Shown: positions 31,639 to 41,622, numbered from the stretch's first letter. The stretch: 42,585 nt of DNA from an uncultured bacterium (GCA_937910695.1 CALEMW010000100.1:1-42585); one strand, 5' to 3'. A program made the numbers and translations. The notes: generated from the letters alone by a model not told the origin.

Positions 31639-33850
31639 CGCTGTCGATCAGCCATTCTTTCGGGATGCCGTCCACGATGAGCCCCCGACCATCCGGATGG
31701 GCCCGCACGCGGAGCAGGTACTCCCCCACCCGCTGGGTCACCGCCAGCTCGGGCCACTGGGCCGGTACCTGAGGATTCACCTCGACCCGCGGCGGCTCCA
31801 CGCTCAGATCCACTCTGATCCCCGCATAATCTTCGGCCACCGTCCGCAGCAGTTCGCTCAAGCTCCAGGCCTGGCTGGTGGCGCCGCCGAACTCGTCGTT
31901 GGTCGCGGCAGGGTCGCCGTCACGGATTTCCTGGATGGTGCCCACCGCTCCTTCGGCGAGGGCCTCGGTCAGCAGCATGTCGGTCTGCTGGTAGCCCTCG
32001 CGGGCATCGTCCAGGGCCGAGACCCAGGCTCCTGAAAGCCACAGCCAGACGTCGCCGTTGTGGTAGGCCTCGTCGTAGTAGTAGCGGTCGAGCCATAGGT
32101 GGCGAGGGTGGTAGTCGGGATCGGCGTCATCCAAGGAGCGGACGCCCCAGGGGCGGACGGTGTGCACCCGGTTCTCCGCGACGATTTGCCGTCGCTGGTC
32201 CTCATTGAACAGGTCGGGCGAAACCATCACCGCCAGCAGGCCGTTAGGGCGGTGCTGGAGGTCGCGGGAGCCGTCACGGTTCAGGTGGTCGGCGATGCGG
32301 CCGTCGCCCGTGAATCGGTTCTGGAACGCGTTCCAGAGCTTGCGGCGGGCCAGGGTGTAGCGTTGCGACAAGTCCCCGCCCTTCAGACCGTGGGCCTCGC
32401 CGTCGAAGCGGTCGGTGAGCTTCACGGCCACGCCCAGACCGCGGTGGAACAGGGCTTGGGCTTCGACCGAACGGTTGCCGCGGGGCGAGTAGGGATGAGC
32501 CTCGCCGCCGCCGTCCATCCAGGTTTCGCCGTCGCCGTGACTCAGGAACCCCTCTTCGTCGACAGCGTGGGCCAGGGCGCCCTCGCAGGCCCGCAGCACC
32601 ACGGGCATCATCTCGCGGGCGAATTCGTGGTCGCCCGATCGCTTCCAGTATTCGTCGAGGGCGCGGACCCACCACCAGGTGCCGTCGATGCTGGCGTACT
32701 GCACCTGCTCGACGGTCACGAAATTGGGTACGCGGCCGAAACGCTCGCTGCCCGGGTTGCGATCCTGGTAGGTCGCGAAGGAGCGGAGGATCTCCTTGGC
32801 GGTGTCGAACTCCATGCCTGCGGCCAGGGCCCCCGGCAGCACGATGAAGCTGTCGCGGCCCCAGTAGGTGGTGAACCAATAGAAGCCGGCGTAGACGCCC
32901 AGGCCGCGCTGCTCCATCACCAAGTTGTCCAGCGAGACGCGGGCCCAGGCCAGGGCGCGGTCGTGGTCCTCGAAGCCGGTCGAGGCCCAGGCGGGATCCG
33001 CGACGGCGGCGAGGCGGGCGCGTCGAGAGGTGGCGCGCTCATCGCAGGTGGCCAGGAGTTCGTGAGCGCGGGCGGCGGCGTCCGCAGCGGAGTCGCCGCC
33101 GCAGATCAGGACTTCGACGGCGGCTTCGCGGGCCCGAGGCGGAATGCGGCCGGAAATCTCACCGGGCACGAACGGCGTGGCGCGTTCCATGGCGGTGCGG
33201 GCGGCGCCCTTGGGGTAGGTGCGTTGGGCATAGACGCCGGTGGATGTGAAGTCGTCGACGCCGGTGACGAGGATCGCGAGCCAGGGCGGGTGGCGTTCAC
33301 CGTCGGCGCGGTCCAGGCGGTCGCGGCGGGCGACGCAGAGGACGCCGTCGGTCCACTGCACCTCGTAGTCGGGTTTGACGACCTTCCACAAAAACCGCAT
33401 ATCGACGCGCGGTGCGAAGGCGAAGGCGCCGCCGGGCAGGCCATCGTAGCGCAGGTGGAAGCCGTCGGCGCGATCAAGGAGGGTGATGGTCTCCCGGATT
33501 TCGGAGCCGTCGGTCGCGGTGTACAGGCGTTCGATTCGGTCGGGACGCACATCTGCGCGCAGGGCCGTTTCGGGTTCGAGGACCGTGCCGTCCTCGAGGC
33601 ACAGCGACCAGCCGTCGAGCAGTTCGTGCATGGCCACGAAGAAGCCGTGGTAGCTGCGGGTGGCCGGACCCACGGCCTCCCCCGAAAGGTGGGCGGCGCC
33701 CTTGTCGGTGAGGATGAACTCGCGGGGATGGTCCGGCGTGACGGCGACGGCGAGGTCGGACATCAGGGCGTCGGCGGTGTGGTCCGGCGATTCGGACGAG
33801 CAGGTCACCGCGGCGGTCATCATCAGGGCCAGGGCCAGAACGGAACGCAT
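31628..33850 (-). CDS. Exported amylo-alpha-1,6-glucosidase-like protein (glycogen-debranching GDE family, GH133)
   Basis: A 740-residue protein starting at ATG 33850, 5 nt after AAGGAG. The N-terminus [17 protein letters not shown] looks like a secretion signal; the cysteine is in a poor lipobox, so lipidation is uncertain. The N-terminal ~280 residues resemble the GDE N-terminal beta-sandwich ([24 protein letters not shown]). The (alpha/alpha)6 catalytic region includes [72 protein letters not shown] and [14 protein letters not shown]. The family removes alpha-1,6-linked glucose from branched glucans, normally in the cytoplasm. Export would fit use of external oligosaccharides, with uptake through the adjacent ATPase. 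That link is inference. Confidence 0.86.
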   Translation of the reverse strand: MRSVLALALMMTAAVTCSSESPDHTADALMSDLAVAVTPDHPREFILTDKGAAHLSGEAVGPATRSYHGFFVAMHELLDGWSLCLEDGTVLEPETALRADVRPDRIERLYTATDGSEIRETITLLDRADGFHLRYDGLPGGAFAFAPRVDMRFLWKVVKPDYEVQWTDGVLCVARRDRLDRADGERHPPWLAILVTGVDDFTSTGVYAQRTYPKGAARTAMERATPFVPGEISGRIPPRAREAAVEVLICGGDSAADAAARAHELLATCDERATSRRARLAAVADPAWASTGFEDHDRALAWARVSLDNLVMEQRGLGVYAGFYWFTTYWGRDSFIVLPGALAAGMEFDTAKEILRSFATYQDRNPGSERFGRVPNFVTVEQVQYASIDGTWWWVRALDEYWKRSGDHEFAREMMPVVLRACEGALAHAVDEEGFLSHGDGETWMDGGGEAHPYSPRGNRSVEAQALFHRGLGVAVKLTDRFDGEAHGLKGGDLSQRYTLARRKLWNAFQNRFTGDGRIADHLNRDGSRDLQHRPNGLLAVMVSPDLFNEDQRRQIVAENRVHTVRPWGVRSLDDADPDYHPRHLWLDRYYYDEAYHNGDVWLWLSGAWVSALDDAREGYQQTDMLLTEALAEGAVGTIQEIRDGDPAATNDEFGGATSQAWSLSELLRTVAEDYAGIRVDLSVEPPRVEVNPQVPAQWPELAVTQRVGEYLLRVRAHPDGRGLIVDGIPKEWLIDSVRP

Positions 33851-33886
33851 CGGGGCTCCTTCTCGGGTTGGGGACGAGGCCCGAGC

Positions 33887-33915
33887 AGAATACACCTTGC
33901 CTGCGTTGGGGGCAA
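33887..33915 (-). promoter_or_regulatory. Sigma70-like promoter of the debranching-enzyme gene
   Basis: Minus-strand TTGCCC (plus 33910-33915) and TATTCT (plus 33887-33892) with a 17-nt spacer, about 37 nt before ATG 33850. It sits in the 76-nt gap after cysNC. Confidence 0.4.
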
Positions 33916-33926
33916 TCCGGACCGGA

Positions 33927-35816
33927 TCAGATGATTCCGTTCTCTGCCAGGAACCCATGGACCCGTTCAACCACCGACTCCACGCTCTCGAGGTCGGTCT
34001 CGATGACGATCTCGGCTTTCTCAGGCTCCTCGTAAGGAGAATCGATGCCGGTGAAGTCCTTGATCTCCCCCGCCTCGGCCTTCTTGTACAGGCCCTTCGG
34101 ATCGCGGCGCTTGCAAACGCTGAGGTCGCACTTCACGAACACCTCGCAGAAGGCTCCGTCCGGCAGGATGGAACGCACGAAGTCGCGGTCGTCGCGGAAG
34201 GGCGAAATGAAGGTGCAGATCACGATGTTGCCCTGCTCGTAGAAGAGCTTGGCGGCCTCGCCCACGCGGCGGATGTTCTCGCTGCGGTCCTGATCGCCGA
34301 AGCCGAGATCTCCACACAATCCGTGACGCACGTTGTCGCCGTCGAGCATCATGACCTGACGGCCCTCGTCGAACAGGCGGCGGACCACGCCGTTGGCCAC
34401 GGTGGTCTTGCCCGCGCCCGAGTATCCCGTGCACCAGATCACGGCGCCCTTGTGGCCGTTGCGGGCCTCCCAGTCGGCGGCGGTGATCGACCCGGCCTCC
34501 CAGCTCACGTTCGTGGAACGGTGGGACTCGGCGTGCTTGGTCTGCGTGACGTCCTTCACGCTCTGCGTTCGCCCGCGGATCATGCCCGCGGCAACGGTGC
34601 GGTTGGTCACCGGATCGATGAGGATGAAGCTGCCGGTGCCGCGGTTGCGCTGATAGGCGTCGAAGAAGATCGGGCGCGAGGTCTTGATGGACACCCGGCC
34701 GATCTCGTTGAGTTCGAAGCCATCGCTGTCTTCGCGATGCATGGTGTTGACGTCGATCTTGTACTGGATGTCGCGGATGTGGGCCTTGACCTTCTGGGTC
34801 GTGTGCTTGAGCACGTAGGCGGTGCGGCGGTCCATCGTCGTCTCGTCCATCCAGCAGAGCATGGCGTCGAACTCGTTGGCCACATGGGGCAGGTTGTGCT
34901 CGCGCACGATCATGTCGCCGCGGCTGATGTCGATCTCGTCGGCGAGGGTCAGGGTGACGGCCTGGCCGGCGTGGGCGTCCTGCTGCTCGCCGTCGTAGGT
35001 CACGATGCTCTTGATCTGCGAGGTCTTGCCCGACGGCAGGGCCGCGATGGTCTCGCCGACCTTCACCGTACCCGAAACGACCGTACCGCTGAAGCCGCGG
35101 AAGTCCAGATCGGGCCGCAGCACGTTCTGCACCGGGAAACGGAAGTCCACGAAGTTCTTGTCGGCCGCCACGTGCACGTTCTCGAGCATGTGCAGCAGCG
35201 TGTGGCCGTCGTACCACGGCGTGTTGGCGCTGCGGGTGGTGACGTTGTCGCCGTCGAGGGCCGAGATGGGGATGAACGTGATGTCGTGGATGTCGAGTTT
35301 CTGGGAGAACTCCTCGTAGTCCCGCACGATGGCGTCGTAGACGGCCTGGTCGTAGCCCACGAGGTCCATCTTGTTGACCGCGACTACGAGATGTGGGATC
35401 TGCAGCAGGGAAATCAGGAAACCGTGGCGCTTGGACTGGGTCATCACGCCATGGCGGGCGTCGATCAGGATGATGGCCAGCTCGCTGGTCGACGCTCCGG
35501 TGACCATGTTGCGGGTGTACTGCTCGTGGCCCGGCGTGTCGGCGATGATGAACTTGCGCTTGGCGGTGGTGAAGTAGCGGTAGGCCACATCGATGGTGAT
35601 GCCCTGCTCGCGTTCGGCAGCCAGGCCGTCGAGCAGCAGCGCCAGGTCGACGCGCTCGTCGCCGCGCTTCGCGGACGTCTTGGCCACCGCGGCGTACTGG
35701 TCCTCGAAGATGCAGTTGGTCTCGTACAGCAGCCGCCCGATGAGGGTCGACTTGCCGTCGTCCACGCTGCCGCTGGTGGTAAAGCGCAGGAGGCTCTTGT
35801 TCTCGTAGTCGGTCAT
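33927..35816 (-). CDS. cysNC: Bifunctional sulfate adenylyltransferase GTPase subunit / adenylylsulfate kinase
   Basis: A 629-residue fusion starting at ATG 35816, 5 nt after the cysD stop. The N-terminal CysN GTPase has G1 GSVDDGKST (16-24), G3 DTPGHEQY and G4 VAVNKMD, followed by elongation-factor-like beta domains. The C-terminal ~180 residues are APS kinase (CysC), with P-loop WCTGYSGAGKTT (about 463-471), LDGDNVRHGLCGDLGF and SPFRDDRDFVRS. With CysD it makes APS, and the kinase then makes PAPS, for sulfate assimilation or for sulfating glycans and lipids. No sulfotransferase or PAPS reductase is visible in the window. Confidence 0.95.
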   Translation of the reverse strand: MTDYENKSLLRFTTSGSVDDGKSTLIGRLLYETNCIFEDQYAAVAKTSAKRGDERVDLALLLDGLAAEREQGITIDVAYRYFTTAKRKFIIADTPGHEQYTRNMVTGASTSELAIILIDARHGVMTQSKRHGFLISLLQIPHLVVAVNKMDLVGYDQAVYDAIVRDYEEFSQKLDIHDITFIPISALDGDNVTTRSANTPWYDGHTLLHMLENVHVAADKNFVDFRFPVQNVLRPDLDFRGFSGTVVSGTVKVGETIAALPSGKTSQIKSIVTYDGEQQDAHAGQAVTLTLADEIDISRGDMIVREHNLPHVANEFDAMLCWMDETTMDRRTAYVLKHTTQKVKAHIRDIQYKIDVNTMHREDSDGFELNEIGRVSIKTSRPIFFDAYQRNRGTGSFILIDPVTNRTVAAGMIRGRTQSVKDVTQTKHAESHRSTNVSWEAGSITAADWEARNGHKGAVIWCTGYSGAGKTTVANGVVRRLFDEGRQVMMLDGDNVRHGLCGDLGFGDQDRSENIRRVGEAAKLFYEQGNIVICTFISPFRDDRDFVRSILPDGAFCEVFVKCDLSVCKRRDPKGLYKKAEAGEIKDFTGIDSPYEEPEKAEIVIETDLESVESVVERVHGFLAENGII

Positions 35817-35821
35817 GTCCA

Positions 35822-36733
35822 CTAGAAGTACCCCTCGCGCTTCTTCTGCTCCATGGACGAGTCGCTCGTCAGGTCGATGATGCGGTTCTCGCGTTCGGAC
35901 CGTCGGGCGTCGACGACCTCGCGGATGATACCGTCGATGTCCGTGGCGTCGGACTCGATGGCTCCGGTGCACGGAATGCAGCCGAGGCTACGGAAGCGGC
36001 AGCTGCGCACGACAACGTCGGCTTCGGTTAAGCCGAGCTTGCCGGCGGGATCGACGGTCGCAAGGTGATCGGCAGGCACGATGATGCCGTTCATCTCGAT
36101 GGTGCGCCGCGGTTGCGCGAAGTACAGGGGCACCAGGGGGATGCTCTCGAGCTTGATGTACTGCCAGACGTCGAGTTCGGTCCAGTTGCTCAGGGGGAAC
36201 ACCCGCACGCTCTCACCCTCGTTGAGCTCGGCGTTGTAGAGGCTCCACAGCTCGGGCCGCTGGTTCTTGGGGTCCCACTGGCCGAACTCGTCGCGCACGG
36301 AGAAGAAGCGCTCCTTGGCCCGCGACTTCTCCTCGTCGCGGCGGGCGCCGCCGAAGGCCGCGTCGAAGCCGTGCTTGGTCAGGGCGTCGAGCAGGCCGCG
36401 GGTCTTGAGCATCTGACAGCATTTGTCGTTGCCGAGGGTCGAGGGGTGGGCCTTCTTGGCGATCCACTCCTCGTTGGACTCGACGAGCAGCCGGGCGCCG
36501 ATCTGCTCGACCATGCGGTCGCGGAACTCGTACATCTCCGGGAATTTGTAGCCCGTGTCCACGTGCATCAGCGGAAAGGGGAATTTGCCGGGATGGAACG
36601 CCTTCTGGGCCAGGCGCAGCATCACCGCCGAGTCCTTGCCCACCGAGTAGAGCATGACGGGGTTCTTGAACTCGGCGACCACCTCGCGCATGACGTGGAT
36701 GGATTCCTGCTCGAGCTGCTTGAGATGGGTCAT
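35822..36733 (-). CDS. cysD: Sulfate adenylyltransferase subunit 2
   Basis: A 303-residue ATP-pyrophosphatase-type enzyme, matching E. coli CysD (302). The start [18 protein letters not shown] at ATG 36733 matches the family, but no strong ribosome site precedes it. A TTG at 36748, 7 nt after GGAGA, would add five residues. The PP-loop is [20 protein letters not shown], and later motifs are [51 protein letters not shown] and [10 protein letters not shown]. It adenylates sulfate together with CysN and is first of the two-gene operon. Confidence 0.95.
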   Translation of the reverse strand: MTHLKQLEQESIHVMREVVAEFKNPVMLYSVGKDSAVMLRLAQKAFHPGKFPFPLMHVDTGYKFPEMYEFRDRMVEQIGARLLVESNEEWIAKKAHPSTLGNDKCCQMLKTRGLLDALTKHGFDAAFGGARRDEEKSRAKERFFSVRDEFGQWDPKNQRPELWSLYNAELNEGESVRVFPLSNWTELDVWQYIKLESIPLVPLYFAQPRRTIEMNGIIVPADHLATVDPAGKLGLTEADVVVRSCRFRSLGCIPCTGAIESDATDIDGIIREVVDARRSERENRIIDLTSDSSMEQKKREGYF

Positions 36734-36944
36734 GGTGTATGAGGCCAAAACGGGGTCTCCCGGGGTCGGAGGTGCCTCCGAACAGTGGTTGATGGGGCAT
36801 TCCCTGTCAACGATCGAACTTTTGGCAGAATGTTCAGGCACTCAAGTGTGATGAACTACAACTCGCTGATTGCACTTCCGTTATTGACACACGACGTTCG
36901 ATGATATTCACTCGTAGAGTCCCGAATTTATCAACAATATCATC
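36734..36944. other. Divergent intergenic region between cysD and the surface-protein operon
   Basis: About 210 nt, AT-rich toward the plus-strand side. It holds a 7-bp inverted repeat TCGGAGG/CCTCCGA (36766-36781), a perfect -35-like TTGACA for the minus strand (plus 36805-36810) without a good -10 partner, and a plus-strand TTGACA at 36884. No gene or riboswitch is recognised. Confidence 0.5.
36884..36910 (+). promoter_or_regulatory. Possible promoter of the surface-protein operon
   Basis: A perfect TTGACA (36884-36889) is followed after 15 nt by TATTCA (36905-36910). The spacing is short and the -10 weak, but the position, about 50 nt before the ATG at 36959, is suitable. Confidence 0.3.
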
Positions 36945-36961
36945 AAGGTGGTCATGATATG
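36945..36961 (+). promoter_or_regulatory. Strong ribosome binding site and ATG for the poly-C leader frame
   Basis: AAGGTGG (36945-36951, close to AAGGAGG) lies 7 nt before ATG 36959. In the assembled sequence this frame codes about 31 residues and stops at TAG near 37052. It enters the C10 tract after four codons. With one C fewer or two more, the same start reads straight into the 4.6-kb gene. The ATG at 37020 used by the intact frame has no ribosome site, so this signal probably belongs to the large gene. Confidence 0.6.
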
Positions 36962-36970
36962 CTGAATTTA

Positions 36971-36980
36971 CCCCCCCCCC
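36971..36980 (+). repeat. Homopolymeric C10 tract (candidate phase-variation tract)
   Basis: Ten consecutive C between the ATG at 36959 and the giant surface-protein frame. It is the longest mononucleotide run I noticed in the window and sits in a low-GC region. Confidence 0.9.
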
Positions 36981-37019
36981 TGTCATCAATTCTCACGTTG
37001 CATCATCACAACGTTTTTC

Positions 37020-40000
37020 ATGTTGTTCGTTGCCGAATCATCAATTGGTAGCGTTGCTGTCGGAACCGGCCCGAGCGTTGCCGGTCAGATTCACGCCTTG
37101 GCTTTCGATGCTGATGATCCATCGACGATCTATGTCGGTGGGGACACGTTCGGAATCTCCAAATATTCCATTCTGGATAACTCCTGGCAGTTCGATACAG
37201 TAGGCCTCGAAAACTACCACGGCGGCGACTCCATGTATGTGGAGGATCTACTTTCAGTTCGAGCTTCGGATGTTCCTCTCGGCGCCCCTCATCTGTTCGC
37301 TGCAACCAGAGGGGGGATCTATTGCAGGGTGGGCAGCCAATGGAATCTGATGACTCCACCTACGACCCATGGCTATGGCTACACTTCGAACGAAACCGGC
37401 GGTTTCAGCAAACGGATGATCCAGTTTTCGGCGCTGGCTTACGATGGGAGTCGGTATCTGTACGCCGGTGCCGGCCAAGCCCGTTTCGACGAGAAAAATC
37501 CAAACACATTCTACACTCTGATTCCAACGGATAATTACCATTACGTACTCGACGGTCCCCAAAGCCAGTATTCTCTTTGGCGCTACGATTTGGCATTACC
37601 TGGAGGATGGACTTATGTGACCGATACCGATGGCTTGGGCCCTATCCGGGGACTTTCCAGTTACACTGATGAATACGGCACTCACCACGTAGCATTCGCC
37701 ACACCGAGTGGCGTCTGGGATCTTCAGGATGACGGAACACCCGAGCTCATAGAGCTAACTTCTGCCGAAAAGATGACTCCTCCTCCTCATCTCTGGTCCG
37801 GAAACAGTTGGGGCGTCGCATTCGACGACTCGGGGCGCCTATTCATTCTGAACTACCGAGGGACAGGAGAGAGTGAAACACCGGGTGTCTATGTCGCTGA
37901 TATCATGGAGAGCACTCCACCGACATTTCTTGGAGATGTCGACTCGAACATCGTAGTTGGAACGTCATTGATGTCATGGGAATCCTACTTGAAGTATATC
38001 GATCCTGCTCACCCTGGGAATGGCTATGTCATCGATCTGACGACGCTTGCCGTACGCTCGAACCCAGGCGGATCAACGAATATCATTATCGGCAGCCGGG
38101 ATAGCAACGGTCCGGCTCTCGGCGGTGGCTACCTGAGCGCAGTACTCAACTCCACACAAGGCCCGGAAACTGTCGTATGGCACAACATGATTCGCTTCAC
38201 GACTTGGGGAACAATGAATACCCTTCCCCTGGATGCCAACCCAGATCACGAGACTACGATGAATGGAGATGATTTTGGCTGGGTCGGTGATGACGATCCA
38301 CCCGAATGGGGTACGGGTTGCCCCGCAATCACACCGACAGTTGAATTCGGATTCAGTCCACACAATGACCAGACTTTGCTGGCCTGGATGTATGCATTCC
38401 CTCTCCTCAGCACCAACGGAGGGGTTACCTGGTCGCAATTCTACTGCACTGGTTCGGAATTATCTGGATGGGAGGGCAGCGGCTGTAATGAGATGTCCGT
38501 GGCTGATCTTGCTCACCTCAATGATGGGAGTCTCGCGATCGCTTGCCGTGACTGGGGAGTATGGTTGAACAACGGCCCTAACAGCAACATCTACAAGAAG
38601 CTATTCCCACATCAGAACTTCAACTCCAGCAAGATCGAAAGCTATCTGAACGACCTCTATGCAGTAATCGAAACTACGCCAGATGCAACTCTGACGAACG
38701 TCACCTCGATGATTGCCAGGTATTCATCTTCTACTCCCTCTCCTGAATGGTCACAGATCGAACACTGGAATGCATTTACAGATATTCCGCCTCACTACAT
38801 CCAGTACTTCACGATCGATCCCATCGACGGTCGGGTCTACGCCATCGCAACTGATCCCACAGGCGTGAGTGGCGACAAGTATGAATCGACTGTGCTGATG
38901 GGCATCCCGACAGGAGCACCGGGCATCTGGACATGGCACCAGCTATTCGGCATGCAAAAACGGAGATACATGGATCTCCTTATTCTGCCAGGCGCGCGCA
39001 AGCTCATTCTCGCCGATGTCGACACTCAGACATTGGGCACTACTGGGGGCATATACTGCATAGATCTTGATGCTGCGACAGATCCCTTGGAACTTCCCAT
39101 TGATCCGCCACAAGAGTGGCTTGCAGGTATCGTGGGCGGAGATATCTTGGGACGAGCCGCTCGCCGGCCCTACGTGCTGGCAACGGATCCGAACGGCGCG
39201 GTTCTCTACGCCGGCACATCCGGTGAAGAGAGTTCAAGTGATGTCATTCCCGGCACCGTTCTCCGTCTTTACGGCCCATTCAACTCGACGGAGCCACCCG
39301 CAAGGGACCGTTGGGAGATCCTGGCCAACAACAATTACGATTCCTTCGGGATCGGCACCCATCCGTTCCACCTTTCGGGATCTTCGAATGACTGGACCGA
39401 CAGTTCCCCCTATGAAACAGCCCAGAGGATGACGGATATCAACGACTTGATCGTTGATCCCGATAACCTTCAAGTGGTTTACGCCGCCGTAGAAGTATCG
39501 GCCATGCACCCCTCCAACGGAGTCTGGGTCCTGACCGGCGAGGAGAACTGGCAGCCAGTGACCGGCATCAGCGGCAACCAGACGCTCCCGAACCGCGGAC
39601 CATCCTGCTTGGCCATCGCACCCGATGATCCTACGAGAATGGCTGTCGGGACTCATGGCCAGGAGTTGTTCCGAACCAGCATCCAGCCCGTCGAGTCGAT
39701 CGAATCCTTGGCTCGATATGAAGACAAGTCGATGGTGGTTTTCGATCAAGGCACTGGGTTGGCCTATCCAGGGACGCCGTATGCGAGTCTGACGTTTGAT
39801 TACGATGCGGATCCTGTGGGGGATCCGTACTATGATGGCCTGAGGGATGATCTCTTTGTAACAATCCAGGAGTTCCGGCCACGGTTATTCCTCAATCAAG
39901 GAGAGCTGTTGAGCGTGGCTCCTGGAGACGAAGGTAACCCTGATTATATAGATGTATCCAGTGATGCATTCGACTACATGTCCGATTCTGGGTATCGAGG

Positions 40001-41618
40001 AGCATCCTTTGCCGACTTCGACAATGACGGCTTGGTCGACCTCTTCGTTGCCCATGCCTCGACACCCAAACTACTGAATAATGAAGGTAATAACGGCACA
40101 GTCGTAACTTTCGAAGACGTCACCGACCTCTACGGCCTCACCGCCCTACTCTCGAACAGTTGGACCGCCGCCTGGTGCGACTACAACCGCGACGGTTACG
40201 TCGACCTCTTCGTCGGTCGAGGGCTTGCGCCGACGGCCGACCCTCTCGAAAACAAGGAAGCGCTAACCGGCCTGCCCGACGTCTTGCTGGAAAACCGCAC
40301 CTGGTGCGGTGAGGGGTTCGTCGATGTCTCGGACATCCTATCAGGTGCGACAGGCGGTGACGGATGCACACTGTCCGCATCATGGGCGTACGTCGATCAG
40401 GATCGTTGGCCTGACCTGCTGGCCTGGGATTCGTCGAACTCAGGCCTCTCGCGATTGTGGATGAACCAGCAGGGTGAAGGATTCGTCGAGGATTTCGCAG
40501 GCCGGTTCGTCACTCCCCCCCCCGCTGGCCTCAACAGCGCAACAGTAAGAACCATCAATGCAGACCCCTACCCTGATATCCTGCTCGCAACGGAAACAGG
40601 CGTGACTTATCGCCACGGTATGACCTGGGGCGTGTTCGGAAACGACGTTCCCGTCGTGACCGGCCCGGATCTGCATGCTTCCGCAGCTCTCGTGACCGAT
40701 CACGATCTCGACGGGCATCACGATGTCTTGACCCTTGCCCACACGGCGGACTCGACTGCGCGCATGCTCAGCGCCTTCAACCCCGGACCAGGCTTCAGCT
40801 TCATCGACGTGACCGACGAAGTGGGCCTGGCTGTGCCCGGCCCGCACCTGACCGCCCAGGCCGCCGATGTCTCCGGCGATGGAGACCCCGATCTCTATCT
40901 CGGCGATACTGCCGCACAAGGAGGCGTGTTCTTTTTCCAGAACCGAAACCTCGCCGGGGGCGACGAACCTCTGGCACGCTGGTACGGCATTCGACTCGTT
41001 GGTGATGGAGGTACGAACATCTCGGGAATCGGCGCTGAGATCGTGCTGAACTTCAACACCGAAACGATTCATCATGTTGTCTCACCCGAGTGGGGCCTTG
41101 GCAGCGGTACCGGAGGAGTGGTCCGAATCGGTGTCGGTCCGGATAAACGCATTGTTTCCGCCGAGATCATCTGGACGGACGGGACAGCCACGCCGTTCAC
41201 ACCTGAACTCGGTGCCGTGGTGACCGTAGTGGACGATACTCCCCCAACCTACCTGGCCAACTCGTTTACGGCAACCTACGAGGGGATACCGAACTTCAAG
41301 CTTAACCTAGTTTTCGAATGGTCGACGCACGACGCTGTCGATCCAGCACAGACAAGGATCCATTTGACCAATAGATCCGGCAGCGGCTGTGACGTCTTTC
41401 CTTCGACACTGGCTCCCACAGACGAACCTGCCGATTACGATGTCTGGATGAATGCGGACGGAACATACGGACACAGATTCGTCTGGCGCGGAGACTGCAT
41501 TCCACGGTGCGGCTATAACGCCTCTGCGACATGCAGCACTCTTGCTGGTCAATTCACGACGGATACTGCGAATCTGACTGTCCGTACTTGTCTCGACAAT
41601 ATTCAAATCGGGGAGTGA
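37020..41618 (+). CDS. Giant secreted protein: beta-propeller region, FG-GAP/VCBS repeats and ASPIC/UnbV domain
   Basis: 1532 residues from ATG 37020. The likely true start is ATG 36959 through the C10 tract, which would add about 20 residues. The segment before ESSIGS (IITTFFMLFVA) is hydrophobic and looks like a truncated signal peptide. Residues ~20-880 have propeller-like features: HALAFDADDPSTIYVGGD, an Asp-box STNGGVTW (~464), and repeated YVLATDPNGAVLYAGTS-type blades. From ~990 come Asp-rich calcium-binding FG-GAP repeats (FADFDNDGLVDLF, DYNRDGYVDLF, DHDLDGHHDVL, DVSGDGDPDLYLGD). An ASPIC/UnbV domain lies at ~1338-1397 (GIGAEIVLNF, SAEIIWTDGT). A Cys-containing ~100-residue tail follows. 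It is probably a surface or extracellular adhesion or carbohydrate-binding protein. GC is visibly lower than in the neighbours. Confidence 0.8.
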   Translation: MLFVAESSIGSVAVGTGPSVAGQIHALAFDADDPSTIYVGGDTFGISKYSILDNSWQFDTVGLENYHGGDSMYVEDLLSVRASDVPLGAPHLFAATRGGIYCRVGSQWNLMTPPTTHGYGYTSNETGGFSKRMIQFSALAYDGSRYLYAGAGQARFDEKNPNTFYTLIPTDNYHYVLDGPQSQYSLWRYDLALPGGWTYVTDTDGLGPIRGLSSYTDEYGTHHVAFATPSGVWDLQDDGTPELIELTSAEKMTPPPHLWSGNSWGVAFDDSGRLFILNYRGTGESETPGVYVADIMESTPPTFLGDVDSNIVVGTSLMSWESYLKYIDPAHPGNGYVIDLTTLAVRSNPGGSTNIIIGSRDSNGPALGGGYLSAVLNSTQGPETVVWHNMIRFTTWGTMNTLPLDANPDHETTMNGDDFGWVGDDDPPEWGTGCPAITPTVEFGFSPHNDQTLLAWMYAFPLLSTNGGVTWSQFYCTGSELSGWEGSGCNEMSVADLAHLNDGSLAIACRDWGVWLNNGPNSNIYKKLFPHQNFNSSKIESYLNDLYAVIETTPDATLTNVTSMIARYSSSTPSPEWSQIEHWNAFTDIPPHYIQYFTIDPIDGRVYAIATDPTGVSGDKYESTVLMGIPTGAPGIWTWHQLFGMQKRRYMDLLILPGARKLILADVDTQTLGTTGGIYCIDLDAATDPLELPIDPPQEWLAGIVGGDILGRAARRPYVLATDPNGAVLYAGTSGEESSSDVIPGTVLRLYGPFNSTEPPARDRWEILANNNYDSFGIGTHPFHLSGSSNDWTDSSPYETAQRMTDINDLIVDPDNLQVVYAAVEVSAMHPSNGVWVLTGEENWQPVTGISGNQTLPNRGPSCLAIAPDDPTRMAVGTHGQELFRTSIQPVESIESLARYEDKSMVVFDQGTGLAYPGTPYASLTFDYDADPVGDPYYDGLRDDLFVTIQEFRPRLFLNQGELLSVAPGDEGNPDYIDVSSDAFDYMSDSGYRGASFADFDNDGLVDLFVAHASTPKLLNNEGNNGTVVTFEDVTDLYGLTALLSNSWTAAWCDYNRDGYVDLFVGRGLAPTADPLENKEALTGLPDVLLENRTWCGEGFVDVSDILSGATGGDGCTLSASWAYVDQDRWPDLLAWDSSNSGLSRLWMNQQGEGFVEDFAGRFVTPPPAGLNSATVRTINADPYPDILLATETGVTYRHGMTWGVFGNDVPVVTGPDLHASAALVTDHDLDGHHDVLTLAHTADSTARMLSAFNPGPGFSFIDVTDEVGLAVPGPHLTAQAADVSGDGDPDLYLGDTAAQGGVFFFQNRNLAGGDEPLARWYGIRLVGDGGTNISGIGAEIVLNFNTETIHHVVSPEWGLGSGTGGVVRIGVGPDKRIVSAEIIWTDGTATPFTPELGAVVTVVDDTPPTYLANSFTATYEGIPNFKLNLVFEWSTHDAVDPAQTRIHLTNRSGSGCDVFPSTLAPTDEPADYDVWMNADGTYGHRFVWRGDCIPRCGYNASATCSTLAGQFTTDTANLTVRTCLDNIQIGE
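40515..40523 (+). repeat. Homopolymeric C9 tract inside the giant surface-protein gene
   Basis: Nine consecutive C encode three prolines in VTPPPAGLN (residue ~1167). The tract is currently in frame. A slip of one or two bases would end translation before the last FG-GAP repeats and the ASPIC domain. Confidence 0.85.
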
Positions 41619-41622
41619 TATC

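Noticed and set aside
32099..33934. Long plus-strand open frame opposite the debranching-enzyme gene
   Set aside because: It reads as low-complexity Gly/Ala/Val/His-rich protein with no motif, and the minus strand encodes a clear GDE-family enzyme. High GC creates such antisense frames.
33660..35825. Long plus-strand open frame opposite cysNC
   Set aside because: No recognisable motif, while the minus strand has intact GTPase and APS kinase motifs. Antisense artefact.
36734..36958. Riboswitch (for example SAM-type) upstream of cysD
   Set aside because: Only a short 7-bp repeat and no conserved riboswitch core could be found.
36954..36965. ATG at 36954 as an alternative start before the poly-C tract
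   Set aside because: It codes only three residues before TGA and is too close to the Shine-Dalgarno.
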